A stretch of 64,000 bases of DNA from CAWGLW01 sp963823525 (GTDB lineage: Bacteria; Pseudomonadota; Gammaproteobacteria; Steroidobacterales; Steroidobacteraceae), in the NCBI GenBank assembly GCA_963823525.1, contig CAWGLW010000001.1:617872-681871 (forward strand), read 5' to 3'. The position numbers and the translations under genes are program-made. Of the stretch, positions 1 to 7,432 are shown piece by piece (position 1 is the stretch's first letter; each line of letters opens with the position of its first letter). The notes beneath the pieces are model-generated. The model worked only from the letters and a program-made list of their open reading frames with translations. It was not told where the DNA came from and did not search any database.

Positions 1-563
1 CACTCGGGCGCCGGCAGGCGCGTGTCCACGGTGCTGACCTCAGTTGTATAGACAGGCACCGCGTCGGGATCTGGCAGTCCGTCACCGTCCGCGTCCTGAG
101 ATGGTGCATAAAAAGCAAAGGTGTGCAGCACCTCTATTTTCCCGGGACTGACAAAGGTGAACGTGCCCGTACTCGTGCCAATCCATAGCACCTCGTCCGA
201 GACAGGACTGGGTGGCGGCAACGCTCTCAGGCCGTACCAGACGGAATTGAACACGCCGGCTTTCGGGCCGGTCATCACCAGGTTCGCCATGAGCAGGCTG
301 GTCCTATCGGTCGGCGGGAATAATGGCCCCAGCGAGAATCCTACGTCAATGGACCCGGCGAGCGCCGCACGCCGACCCGACGGATCGGGAGACAGCACGT
401 AGGACCACTGCCCGGGCATTCCGACCACTTTGGCGACCCAGGCGCCCTCCAGCTTGTTTGCCCCGCCCCCCTTATCGGCCATTGCGACTGGCGCTATGAG
501 CAACATACACGCCGAGATCATGAACAGAGCGGCCAATGCCGTCTTGAATCTGCGAAACATCAT
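1..563 (-). CDS. Secreted hypothetical protein, 3' end outside window
   Basis: The reading frame is open from an ATG-ATG start at 563 to the left window edge, so at least 187 residues are seen and the C-terminus is missing. A GGAGG ribosome site lies just upstream of the start. The protein opens with a clear signal peptide (basic MMFRRFKTAL, then a hydrophobic stretch ending PVAMA-DK). Near residues 165-172 it has an acidic segment, DADGDGLPDPD, of the thrombospondin-type-3 or calcium-binding kind. I recognise no enzyme family. It is probably exported to the periplasm or outside the cell. The frame and signal peptide are seen directly; the location is inferred. Confidence 0.7.
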   Translation of the reverse strand, partial: MMFRRFKTALAALFMISACMLLIAPVAMADKGGGANKLEGAWVAKVVGMPGQWSYVLSPDPSGRRAALAGSIDVGFSLGPLFPPTDRTSLLMANLVMTGPKAGVFNSVWYGLRALPPPSPVSDEVLWIGTSTGTFTFVSPGKIEVLHTFAFYAPSQDADGDGLPDPDAVPVYTTEVSTVDTRLPAPE

Positions 564-906
564 GCTCTGCCTCCTTGGCTGGCGAAGGAGCAGGCGGGCG
601 CAGCCTTGCGCCGCCGTTCCTGTCCGCTCCTCCGTTGAGCCTGTAACTGTGTACGCACGAATCGTCGTCGACACACCCGGTGGTCATCAGCGTCCTTCGT
701 GGTTTTTCGCGGAGGGCAACGGGCAATTCACCGGGCTCATTTGAGCCTGCACCCGACGCGATGCGTGCACAGTCAGAGGAAATCGGTAGCCCAGTAGCGT
801 CCGACGCTACTCGGAAAGGTGCGGCTGTTACCTGACTCGGAGTGAGTTTAGACCCGGACCAATCATTCGCCAGCGCAACGCAAGGATAATTAGTCGTCCG
901 GGAGTT

Positions 907-993
907 CCGACCCACCCAATACCGAAAAGTCCGCGCGTCGGTATCGCGGGTCCCGGAGCGCCCGGGCGATGCCGGAAACCGCATGAGGTTCAA
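907..993. repeat. Repeat A, copy 1
   Basis: This is a full-length member of the dispersed family. It begins with GACCCACCC, has the inverted repeat ATACCGA...TCGGTAT around a GC-rich loop, then a CCCGGAGCG/CCCGGGCGAT segment, and ends with GCCGGAAACC and ATGAGGTTCAA. It lies between the secreted protein gene and the DUF3291 gene. The remaining sequence from 564 to 1163 shows no gene. Confidence 0.85.
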
Positions 994-1163
994 CGGGATT
1001 AAAGAGTGGGCGAGGGACGGCATGGTTGCGCATTCAGCGTACGGACACGCCGTCGATTGTGATGCGCGCGATGCCGAAACCAATGGCGTGGCGGGATTCA
1101 AGGATCGCCTTTTGAAATACAGACGTCCATTTGTACGTCTGTTGCCTCACGACGAGAAAGTAG

Positions 1164-1640
1164 ATGCCCGGTTATCACCCGGCGCAAATGAATATCGCAA
1201 GACTTGTCGAGCCGATTGACTCGCCTCGGCTGGCGGAGTTCATTGCCAATCTGGATCGAATCAATGCTCTGGCTGACGATGCGCCAGGCTTTGTCTGGCG
1301 GCTCCAAACAGAAGAATGCGCCGCGACGGCGATTAGGGGATTCGGAGAAGACCGCATCGTCAATCTGTCTGTCTGGAAAGACATTGCGTCATTACACAGA
1401 TATGTATATCGCCCTGACCCTATCGATGTCATGCGCCGAAGAAAGGAATGGTTCGAGAAGATGCAGGACGCGTATCTGGTGCCCTGGCGCTTGCCCGCAG
1501 GGCTGTTACCGACCGTGATCGAAACGAAAGCCAGGCTCCAGACGTTGCAATCTAAAGTTCCATCCCAGGCGGCGTTTACGTTCAAGCGCCCTTATCCGCC
1601 CCCCAAACGTGAAAACCGATTCGGATTAAACCGGCTTTGA
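1164..1640 (+). CDS. DUF3291 family protein
   Basis: The 158-residue protein matches the DUF3291 pattern along its whole length: an N-terminal YHPAQMNIARL strand, the DSPRLAEFIANLDRINALAD helix, PGFVWRLQ, VNLSVW, RRRKEWFEKM and a late WRLPAG motif. The family has the ferredoxin-like fold of antibiotic biosynthesis monooxygenases; no reaction has been assigned that I know of. The start at 1164 fits the family N-terminus. It is one of the few plus-strand genes in this part and stands alone, with repeat A copy 1 upstream. Family assignment is firm; function is open. Confidence 0.85.
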   Translation: MPGYHPAQMNIARLVEPIDSPRLAEFIANLDRINALADDAPGFVWRLQTEECAATAIRGFGEDRIVNLSVWKDIASLHRYVYRPDPIDVMRRRKEWFEKMQDAYLVPWRLPAGLLPTVIETKARLQTLQSKVPSQAAFTFKRPYPPPKRENRFGLNRL

Positions 1641-2024
1641 CGGCTCGTGTCCGACCCACCAGGGCCGTGTTCAGGATCTGGCGTGATGGTCTTTGGTGCA
1701 GTAAACAATCTTTAAGCGGGCTGAAGCCGTGTTTGTGGTCGACGAGCGACCGGTCGACACATCCCGCCTGACACAGTTCCTTCCGGTCCATTGCCTTATG
1801 CAAAGACTGCAGCCAAGCATCTCGCCGCGATACCTCTCCCCGAAAGTAATACGGTGAATTCTGAGCAAAACATTTTTGCTGGAGTCAGCCTGCGGGATCA
1901 CAGGTTACGGGAACGACACCGAATACCGGTTGATTCTGTTGTTTCCAGAGCACTAGCGCGCCATGCTTGTCGTCTCTGCAACCAAATACTTGCCCCCGCT
2001 GCTTCACCCACGGTACCGGACAGT
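1641..2024. other. Stretch without recognised gene
   Basis: I see no convincing coding sequence here. A 73-residue minus-strand frame (1582-1803) has no recognisable family, no good start and overlaps the DUF3291 gene. The stretch separates convergently oriented genes. Confidence 0.5.
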
Positions 2025-2849
2025 TTAAGGGTGCGGTTCGTGCCGTGCTCTCTGGCCGAAGGCGATTGGCTGATCGTTCTGTGGATCGCGATACCTTGCC
2101 CCCTCAGACTTGCCGAGCGCCATGATGACAGGCGGCAGATCCGCTGTTGCCACCGGTGCACCACGACGACCCATGACGAACTGTTCCGCTGGCGGCGGCG
2201 ACCACCGCAGCATGTCGTTATTTATGGCTTTGGCTAATTCCTTGCAGTACGCCAGAAGGCTTTGTGGTGTAACCAGACCACCTTTGTGCTGCGGCATCCT
2301 TTTGCCTACGCCGTTTGGCATGCCTTCGACAGCAGCTTGCAGGGCCTTGAGCACCAATGTGGAGCAATTATTCTTGATGAAGTTGTATGACCCCACCCTC
2401 GTGGCCTTGTTCAGGTGTCTCTGCCAAACGATTTCCGCAGCGTCGACGCTCAGACCTGACGACGGGCGGAAGAAGAATTTATGTGTCGCAGAACCCTCCT
2501 CGAGAGACTTGTCGGATCGGTTGACGACGTAGTTCCCACCGGGATTGTGGACGCCGCCAGCGACTTGGCGCGCCGGCTTTTCATTGGTCTCACTAACTTT
2601 TCCCGCCTTCGAGTCGTAGTACGCACCGACCGCCTTCGGGTCCAACTTCGAATTGCCGTAGCCGACTGGGTTCTTGCGCGGGTGCCCCGCGCCTGAGCTA
2701 TTGGCTCCCGCACGACCTGCGGGGTTAAACGGCCCGACTGAGCCACCGGCCGGCCACCAGCTGTAGAATTTGGTCTGAGCAGTCCGCGTAATTTTCATCG
2801 ACGCGTGGCCCGCATCTTCAACATTATCCCAAATGTAGACAGTCAACAT
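2025..2849 (-). CDS. Permuted papain-fold (NlpC/P60-like) hydrolase, putative effector
   Basis: The 274-residue protein opens with MLTVYIWDNVEDAGHASMKI and an early YSWWP motif. Near residue 157 it has NFIKNNCSTLVLKAL. A histidine in GHAS (about H15) followed much later by a cysteine in NNCS (about C162) is the order seen in circularly permuted NlpC/P60-type hydrolases, including proteins found with type VI secretion systems. A GGGGAG ribosome site precedes the ATG. There is no signal peptide, so delivery would need a secretion machine. Repeat A copy 2 lies about 90 bp upstream. The motif order is seen; an antibacterial or cell-wall role is inference. Confidence 0.6.
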   Translation of the reverse strand: MLTVYIWDNVEDAGHASMKITRTAQTKFYSWWPAGGSVGPFNPAGRAGANSSGAGHPRKNPVGYGNSKLDPKAVGAYYDSKAGKVSETNEKPARQVAGGVHNPGGNYVVNRSDKSLEEGSATHKFFFRPSSGLSVDAAEIVWQRHLNKATRVGSYNFIKNNCSTLVLKALQAAVEGMPNGVGKRMPQHKGGLVTPQSLLAYCKELAKAINNDMLRWSPPPAEQFVMGRRGAPVATADLPPVIMALGKSEGARYRDPQNDQPIAFGQRARHEPHP

Positions 2850-2940
2850 TTGAACGCTCCCCGTGGACGGCTTCTGGTGTCCGGCACATCATACGCCAAG
2901 CTGACCTTGGCCCCATTTACGGTCAGTTCTAACTTCGCGT

Positions 2941-3030
2941 TTCGCTGCCTCCGCGGCCATCTACTGACTATCGAAAAGTCCGCGGGTCGGCATAACCGCC
3001 CCGGGCCTGGGTCGCGACCCGCGGCAAACA
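2941..3030. repeat. Repeat A, copy 2 (divergent)
   Basis: This copy keeps the core CGAAAAGTCCGCGGGTCGG but has diverged in its second half. Its left flank, CGCTGCCTCCGCGGCCAT, is shared with copy 3 and not with the other copies, so copies 2 and 3 form a subfamily. Same orientation as all other copies. Confidence 0.7.
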
Positions 3031-3109
3031 GATGCGACTCATAGCGACAATAGCTGCAGCGGAAGCCTTGAATGGAAGACAATGCGTTCATCGCAGTGAA
3101 GCTCTGTGC

Positions 3110-3419
3110 TCACAAATTTTCAAGCGGCTTCAAATTGTAGCTGCAAAGCGCCGCCACAGGCTGCGTCCGCGCTCGAAGATAGTCGATATGACAGTGGCAA
3201 GGCTTTCGCCAGCGAAAATGCCGCGGCACCCTTGCGCGATCGCCGCCCAGGACAGAATGCGCTGCCGACGTAAAGATAGTGGCCGGCTTTGATTCGGAGG
3301 CAGCCCTGTCGCCCGACCTCGAACTCGGCGCGCCGTGGGCTCAATAGCAGCAGCGCGTAGGTGCCTGGCACCGAGCTGAATGATTCAGGGTGCATGACCT
3401 CAGAGATTGCCTTCGGCAA
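3110..3419 (-). pseudogene. DUF123 (GIY-YIG-like) gene, frameshifted and truncated
   Basis: The frame starting at 3419 encodes PGTYALLLL and KAGHYLYVGSAFCPG, typical of DUF123 proteins. It then runs into unrelated residues. Shifting by one base near 3243-3250 restores the family sequence GGDRARVPRHFRWRKP followed by HCHIDYLR. The restored frame stops at 3110 after KPLENL, before the cysteine- and histidine-containing C-terminus the family usually has. So there is one frameshift and a 3' truncation. DUF123 proteins are small nuclease-like proteins of uncertain role. The gene is very likely inactive. Confidence 0.75.
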
Positions 3420-3685
3420 TTACGAACCTGCCCTGTTGAGACCAATAACTCTCAATTCGCTCCTCTACTGGCCGGTGCGAAACACGATCGACAGCACGTC
3501 ATTGACTGCCCGCAGCGCAGAATCAACGCGCTCTTCGCCTGACTGCCGGGTGGTGATTAGCCAGCGTTTCAGGATCCCCTTCCGAGATCTTTTTGTACTG
3601 TCCGTGATTTCCTTCGTGAGCCAATTACCTCAACAACTTTCGGAATTGCTTCTAAACGCCGGTCCTTAACAATATCAACGCTGCA

Positions 3686-4681
3686 CTATCCTGCAAGGTA
3701 TCTCTGAAACAGCGCCCAACGATTCGGATAGATCTTTTTCAGCTCGTTCTCGCAGGCTGTCCCGACGGCCGCGTTGTACAGAACCAGATATTCACAGAAG
3801 TCCTCCAACCCTACGCTGTCCTTGCCAGGCATGGCATACGGCGATGGGCGCTGCTTGTCGGCATCTGCAAAACGTTGCCATTCAGGCGCGGCATCTTTGT
3901 CCTGCCAAAACTTGCCATGGTAGTTGTGCGCGCATTCGTGCGTGACGAGGTTGTCGAAGTAGTTCTGCAGGCCCGTGCCCGAGCCAGTTTCCGCCAGATC
4001 CGCGGCCCTGCCCGGAAACAATTCCACCTCGCCACCGCCTGCGCGTCCTCGTAGACGCTGTTCTTCACCCAAGCGCAGCAGGATTCGCGTCGTCATCCTG
4101 CGCTGCTCTTTTGGAACTACCCGCAATGCCTCCGCAAGCTGCTTGATGGTCGGCAGCATCGACACGCCCGCTTTGGCATCGCCGGGTCTGACGACATGAA
4201 TGATATGCCCATCGAGAGAGATCTCTTGCAACACGACCTTCTTGCAGGTTGGGCCGGGCCAATAGGACGGTTTCGGTAAATCGGCTTTGCTGTCAATCAG
4301 CTGGGGCGTCGAGATTTGTGCCGCGCCGCTCTTCTTCCGCAGCCGATCGAACACTTTCGGTGGAATCTTGACGCGCCCCTTTGGCTGCGGGTTGAGGTAC
4401 GCGCAGCTTCCGCGGGCAACATGCCTCGACTTCACTTCCACTGGAGCGGACGTCCCGGCGGACGCAGCAGCGGGCGGCGAGCCTGTTGCGCTGGCCGGAG
4501 GACCCTGGCTACCGAACACGTTGAGCTTCAGCCGCGGAATATTGAGCCCGAGCGGCGCCATCGATCTCGCGAGAGGACCGACTGGTTGCCTGAGCGTCGC
4601 CTGCGACGGCGTCAGCAGTGAGGGGCGATCTGAGCCCCACCGCATGTCACCCAATGGCCCCGGCCACTTGAAGTTGCCCAT
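3686..4681 (-). CDS. HExxH zinc metallopeptidase, lethal-factor-like, putative effector
   Basis: The 331-residue protein has a zinc-binding HECAH motif (residues 248-252) followed by a downstream glutamate in EDFCEYLVLY (about 293-302), the spacing seen in anthrax-lethal-factor-type and related zincin domains. Residues 58-80 are an Ala/Pro/Ser-rich linker separating a non-globular N-terminus from the enzyme domain. There is no classical signal peptide. A GAGAAGGA ribosome site supports the ATG at 4681. It lies in a same-strand run of effector-like genes without an obvious immunity partner. The motif is seen; the toxin role is inference. Confidence 0.65.
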   Translation of the reverse strand: MGNFKWPGPLGDMRWGSDRPSLLTPSQATLRQPVGPLARSMAPLGLNIPRLKLNVFGSQGPPASATGSPPAAASAGTSAPVEVKSRHVARGSCAYLNPQPKGRVKIPPKVFDRLRKKSGAAQISTPQLIDSKADLPKPSYWPGPTCKKVVLQEISLDGHIIHVVRPGDAKAGVSMLPTIKQLAEALRVVPKEQRRMTTRILLRLGEEQRLRGRAGGGEVELFPGRAADLAETGSGTGLQNYFDNLVTHECAHNYHGKFWQDKDAAPEWQRFADADKQRPSPYAMPGKDSVGLEDFCEYLVLYNAAVGTACENELKKIYPNRWALFQRYLAG

Positions 4682-4915
4682 TATCCTTCTCTGTCAAAAA
4701 ATGAAATCTTTGAAGATTCGGCTATCCATGGTAACCCTTTCTGCACCTCGATCTTGCCCCTCGCCATTACAGGCGGTTGGAGACGAACCGAGGAACCAGA
4801 AACCCGCATTGGGTCCGCACACCGCGGCATGATGCATGCTGCCGAGGGGTGGCTCGGCGTACATCCGCCACTGCGTGCGGTGTTCGGTGCCCGCTGACTC
4901 TTCCAAATCCGGTCT

Positions 4916-5398
4916 TCAATAGCGGTCGGGATCTTTGCGCATCAGACAGCCAGCAATGTTATTAGCGAGTTGTGAATTGAATTCACCTACCGATTTCGTC
5001 TTCTTCGAGCCGGTCCGTTTAGGTGCCGGGTCGTTTAAATGCACAATGCCTTCACTTACCCCTGTTGCGACAACAACGTGACCCGCCTTGGTACCCCACC
5101 AATAACCGGCACACCACAGCGGACCATGCCGGACAAGCAGATCCAAAATGGACTCATTACAAAGGGGGAACGAGAAAGACACCGATCTCATACCGACGTT
5201 CTTAGCAAGCCTCACAAACTCGACCGGCAAAATCCCTGTCGTACCAGCCCGGTCGTAAACCTCCGGAACTGTCCACATCGGGCCCTGCTTTCCTGTCTTA
5301 GTCTGCCAGTACCACCAGATCATCCGGGCCGATGCATTCCAGCACGAATTGTCGTGTGCTTGCCCACGGAGCGGTACGTCCAACATGAGGCTTGCCAT
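4916..5398 (-). CDS. Papain-like cysteine protease, putative effector
   Basis: The 160-residue protein has the three elements of a papain-fold protease: the nucleophile in DNSCWNASARMI (C19), the general base in KAGHVVVATGV (H107), and the third residue in HLNDP (N122/D123). The short length and the HGPLW segment before the histidine match the papain-like_cys_pep group (AvrRpt2/C39-like) rather than secreted papains. The ATG at 5398 has a strong GGAGGGTGAG site. It stands alone, about 230 bp upstream of the metallopeptidase gene. It has no signal peptide. The substrate is unknown. Confidence 0.7.
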   Translation of the reverse strand: MASLMLDVPLRGQAHDNSCWNASARMIWWYWQTKTGKQGPMWTVPEVYDRAGTTGILPVEFVRLAKNVGMRSVSFSFPLCNESILDLLVRHGPLWCAGYWWGTKAGHVVVATGVSEGIVHLNDPAPKRTGSKKTKSVGEFNSQLANNIAGCLMRKDPDRY

Positions 5399-5714
5399 AG
5401 CTCACCCTCCATCGCTCGCAGCAACGATTACAGCGTACGACAGTCCGCGGAACGAATCGCCTTGGACAGGAAAATCAACCGGTTACTGGCGCGCTCGTTG
5501 CAAAGCGTGCCCAACAGTGCAGGACTGTGCAAGACTGATTCACGCGAGACTCACGCAGGCTTTTAGATGGTCCATTTGACGGGGAAGTGAACACAACGTA
5601 CCGGAGCCCCCCGGCATTAACGCGGCGGTTCATTGTGGTATCGATCGAGGTGGAACGTATATTGGCTGTAGATTTGCCTCGACTCGGAACTTGCTTGGTG
5701 CCGTGCAAAATCTC
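5399..5714. other. Intergenic stretch, no gene seen
   Basis: About 315 bp without a recognisable coding sequence, repeat or hairpin. It separates two minus-strand genes and should hold the promoter of the papain-like protease gene. Confidence 0.5.
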
Positions 5715-6203
5715 TCAACCCAGCTTGTTGCGTATGCGCTCCAGCCGCCAGGTTTCCAGCAGAGTCGCAAGAAGACCGAAAAGGTTGTTTACAGGAACTG
5801 CAGCCGCCGCGTCGCCCCAGCGACCAGGCCCATTCAGGCTTTCACGTGCGACTCGATTGAGGTCTCGTATTGCCGTCTCCAGTTCTGCAAAGTCACAAGA
5901 CAAATGACGCAGTGATCCCTCCAAATTACCTTGGAACTGGCCGTACGCGCCCCGCCCCAGCGATCTGCGTCGGATTGATGCGGCCTGCTCGGCAAGTGAC
6001 TGCAGACTGTGCCGAAGTTCAGCAGCCCGGACCTGCGCGTCCGAAACGCAACGCAACAATTCGCGACCATCGATCGATCCGCCGCGTCCAATCGATTGGA
6101 GAAAACGGATGTGTTTAGTGAGCGCGCGTACGTTACTTTGGATGCGCGGCAGGCCGCGATTAACGGCAGCGACTATTGCCGCGGACAAGCTGTCCCCCGT
6201 CAC
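5715..6203 (-). CDS. Hypothetical protein next to lipase gene
   Basis: I do not recognise this 162-residue protein. It starts at a GTG preceded by a strong GGAGGAAAAG site, which supports it as a real gene. It is mostly helical, with arginine-rich amphipathic segments, no signal peptide and no membrane span. It lies 255 bp downstream of the class 3 lipase gene on the same strand. A partner, chaperone or immunity protein for the lipase would fit this position, but nothing in the sequence proves it. Confidence 0.6.
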   Translation of the reverse strand: MTGDSLSAAIVAAVNRGLPRIQSNVRALTKHIRFLQSIGRGGSIDGRELLRCVSDAQVRAAELRHSLQSLAEQAASIRRRSLGRGAYGQFQGNLEGSLRHLSCDFAELETAIRDLNRVARESLNGPGRWGDAAAAVPVNNLFGLLATLLETWRLERIRNKLG

Positions 6204-6458
6204 TTCTTTTCCTCCGACCCCGTCTCGCGCAATACCTGGACCATCAAGCGTACCTATAAAAAGCGCCCTCAGGTCCTCCCATGCGAGTCGGGGGCGACGC
6301 TCGGTCTAAGTGACACCCCGAAACTACGATTCGAACATGGGGAGGATCCAAGAGCACGCACCGCTAATTTCCGGGAATGGCGACCGGATTTTGTGCCAGC
6401 AAGCAAAGCTTTACGATCGAGCATACCAAGCAAAAACAAGCCGATTCGAGAGTCGTAC

Positions 6459-7223
6459 TCATACCTGCATGATCGCCACCATCCTGCCGATCCGGTCGGT
6501 CTCGAGCGCTTCCAACAACGGCCCCATGGGGTGCGCGCCAGCATCCGGGATATGGAACACTTCGCCTATATGCTGTCCTTGGAGGCTGACTGGATCCAGA
6601 ACCGACCGAACATTGTAGACGTTCCTAGCATTGTCCTTGGCTATCGCGAGGCTCGACCGGGCCTCGGGAATGGGAACAGCGGCGCGAAACCCTTGTTCGA
6701 CTACGCGGCCCGCCAACCGCGATCGCCCAGCCAGCCCGGATACCAGGCCGATAGCGTGAGCCACGGTGTCCATCGCCTCCACTTCGCCGTAGTTTCTGGA
6801 AAGACTCGCGAGACCCGGTGCATTGAACGTCACTCCCGTGACTGGAAAACACGTTACGCGTGCCGCGACAACAGCTGCAAGGCCGCCGCCGAGCGAATGC
6901 CCGACTACGAGCAGTCGTTTGCAGCCTTCCCGCTCGAGTTGCGCGCGCGCAGAAGAGAAAAATGAAAATGCATCTCCGAGCTGCGCCGTGGGCAACATCC
7001 GTCGGGCTATGGCAACGTCGGCCTCCAGCCAGTCACGGAGTTCCATGGATCCACGGAACGCTATGGCGCCAATCTCGCCGGCCTTGTAGGCCCTGCCGAA
7101 GAAGCTGCTCCCGGAGTGATTGGAACGTGAACAGACCACCAACGGGCGGAACGTGCCGACGTTACTGCCAATGCCCTCGTACACATTCAACGCCAGCTTC
7201 GCGCATTCAAGTATCGATGGCAT
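6459..7223 (-). CDS. Class 3 lipase-like alpha/beta hydrolase, putative effector
   Basis: The protein (254 residues from the ATG at 7223; a TTG at 7265 would add 14) has the nucleophile elbow VVGHSLGGGLA (S110) preceded by the strand IGAIAFRGS that forms the oxyanion side in class 3 lipases. It ends with candidate acid and base residues in SVLDPVS and DAGAHPMGP. There is no signal peptide. Such leaderless lipases occur among type VI phospholipase effectors, but I see no secretion genes here. The fold is well supported; phospholipase activity and secretion are inferred. Confidence 0.75.
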   Translation of the reverse strand: MPSILECAKLALNVYEGIGSNVGTFRPLVVCSRSNHSGSSFFGRAYKAGEIGAIAFRGSMELRDWLEADVAIARRMLPTAQLGDAFSFFSSARAQLEREGCKRLLVVGHSLGGGLAAVVAARVTCFPVTGVTFNAPGLASLSRNYGEVEAMDTVAHAIGLVSGLAGRSRLAGRVVEQGFRAAVPIPEARSSLAIAKDNARNVYNVRSVLDPVSLQGQHIGEVFHIPDAGAHPMGPLLEALETDRIGRMVAIMQV

Positions 7224-7432
7224 CTTGATAATCTCACTGCGGATTTGCGCTGGCGGCAATGACAAGTTAACTCACTGGCGTGGGCCGACACCATGCACTC
7301 CGGCGCGTATCACCCCATAACTCGACGACAACGCCCAATACAGCTCTGGCACGAGTTGTCCGCAGCACCGAATGCCGACTTTTCAAAACGCCGTTATTCG
7401 GATTCTGGCCTTGGCAGCGCTACGCATTCGAA

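Noticed and set aside
6009..6965. 318-residue plus-strand open frame
   Set aside because: It is opposite the lipase and its neighbour. The lipase motif and strong ribosome sites are on the minus strand.
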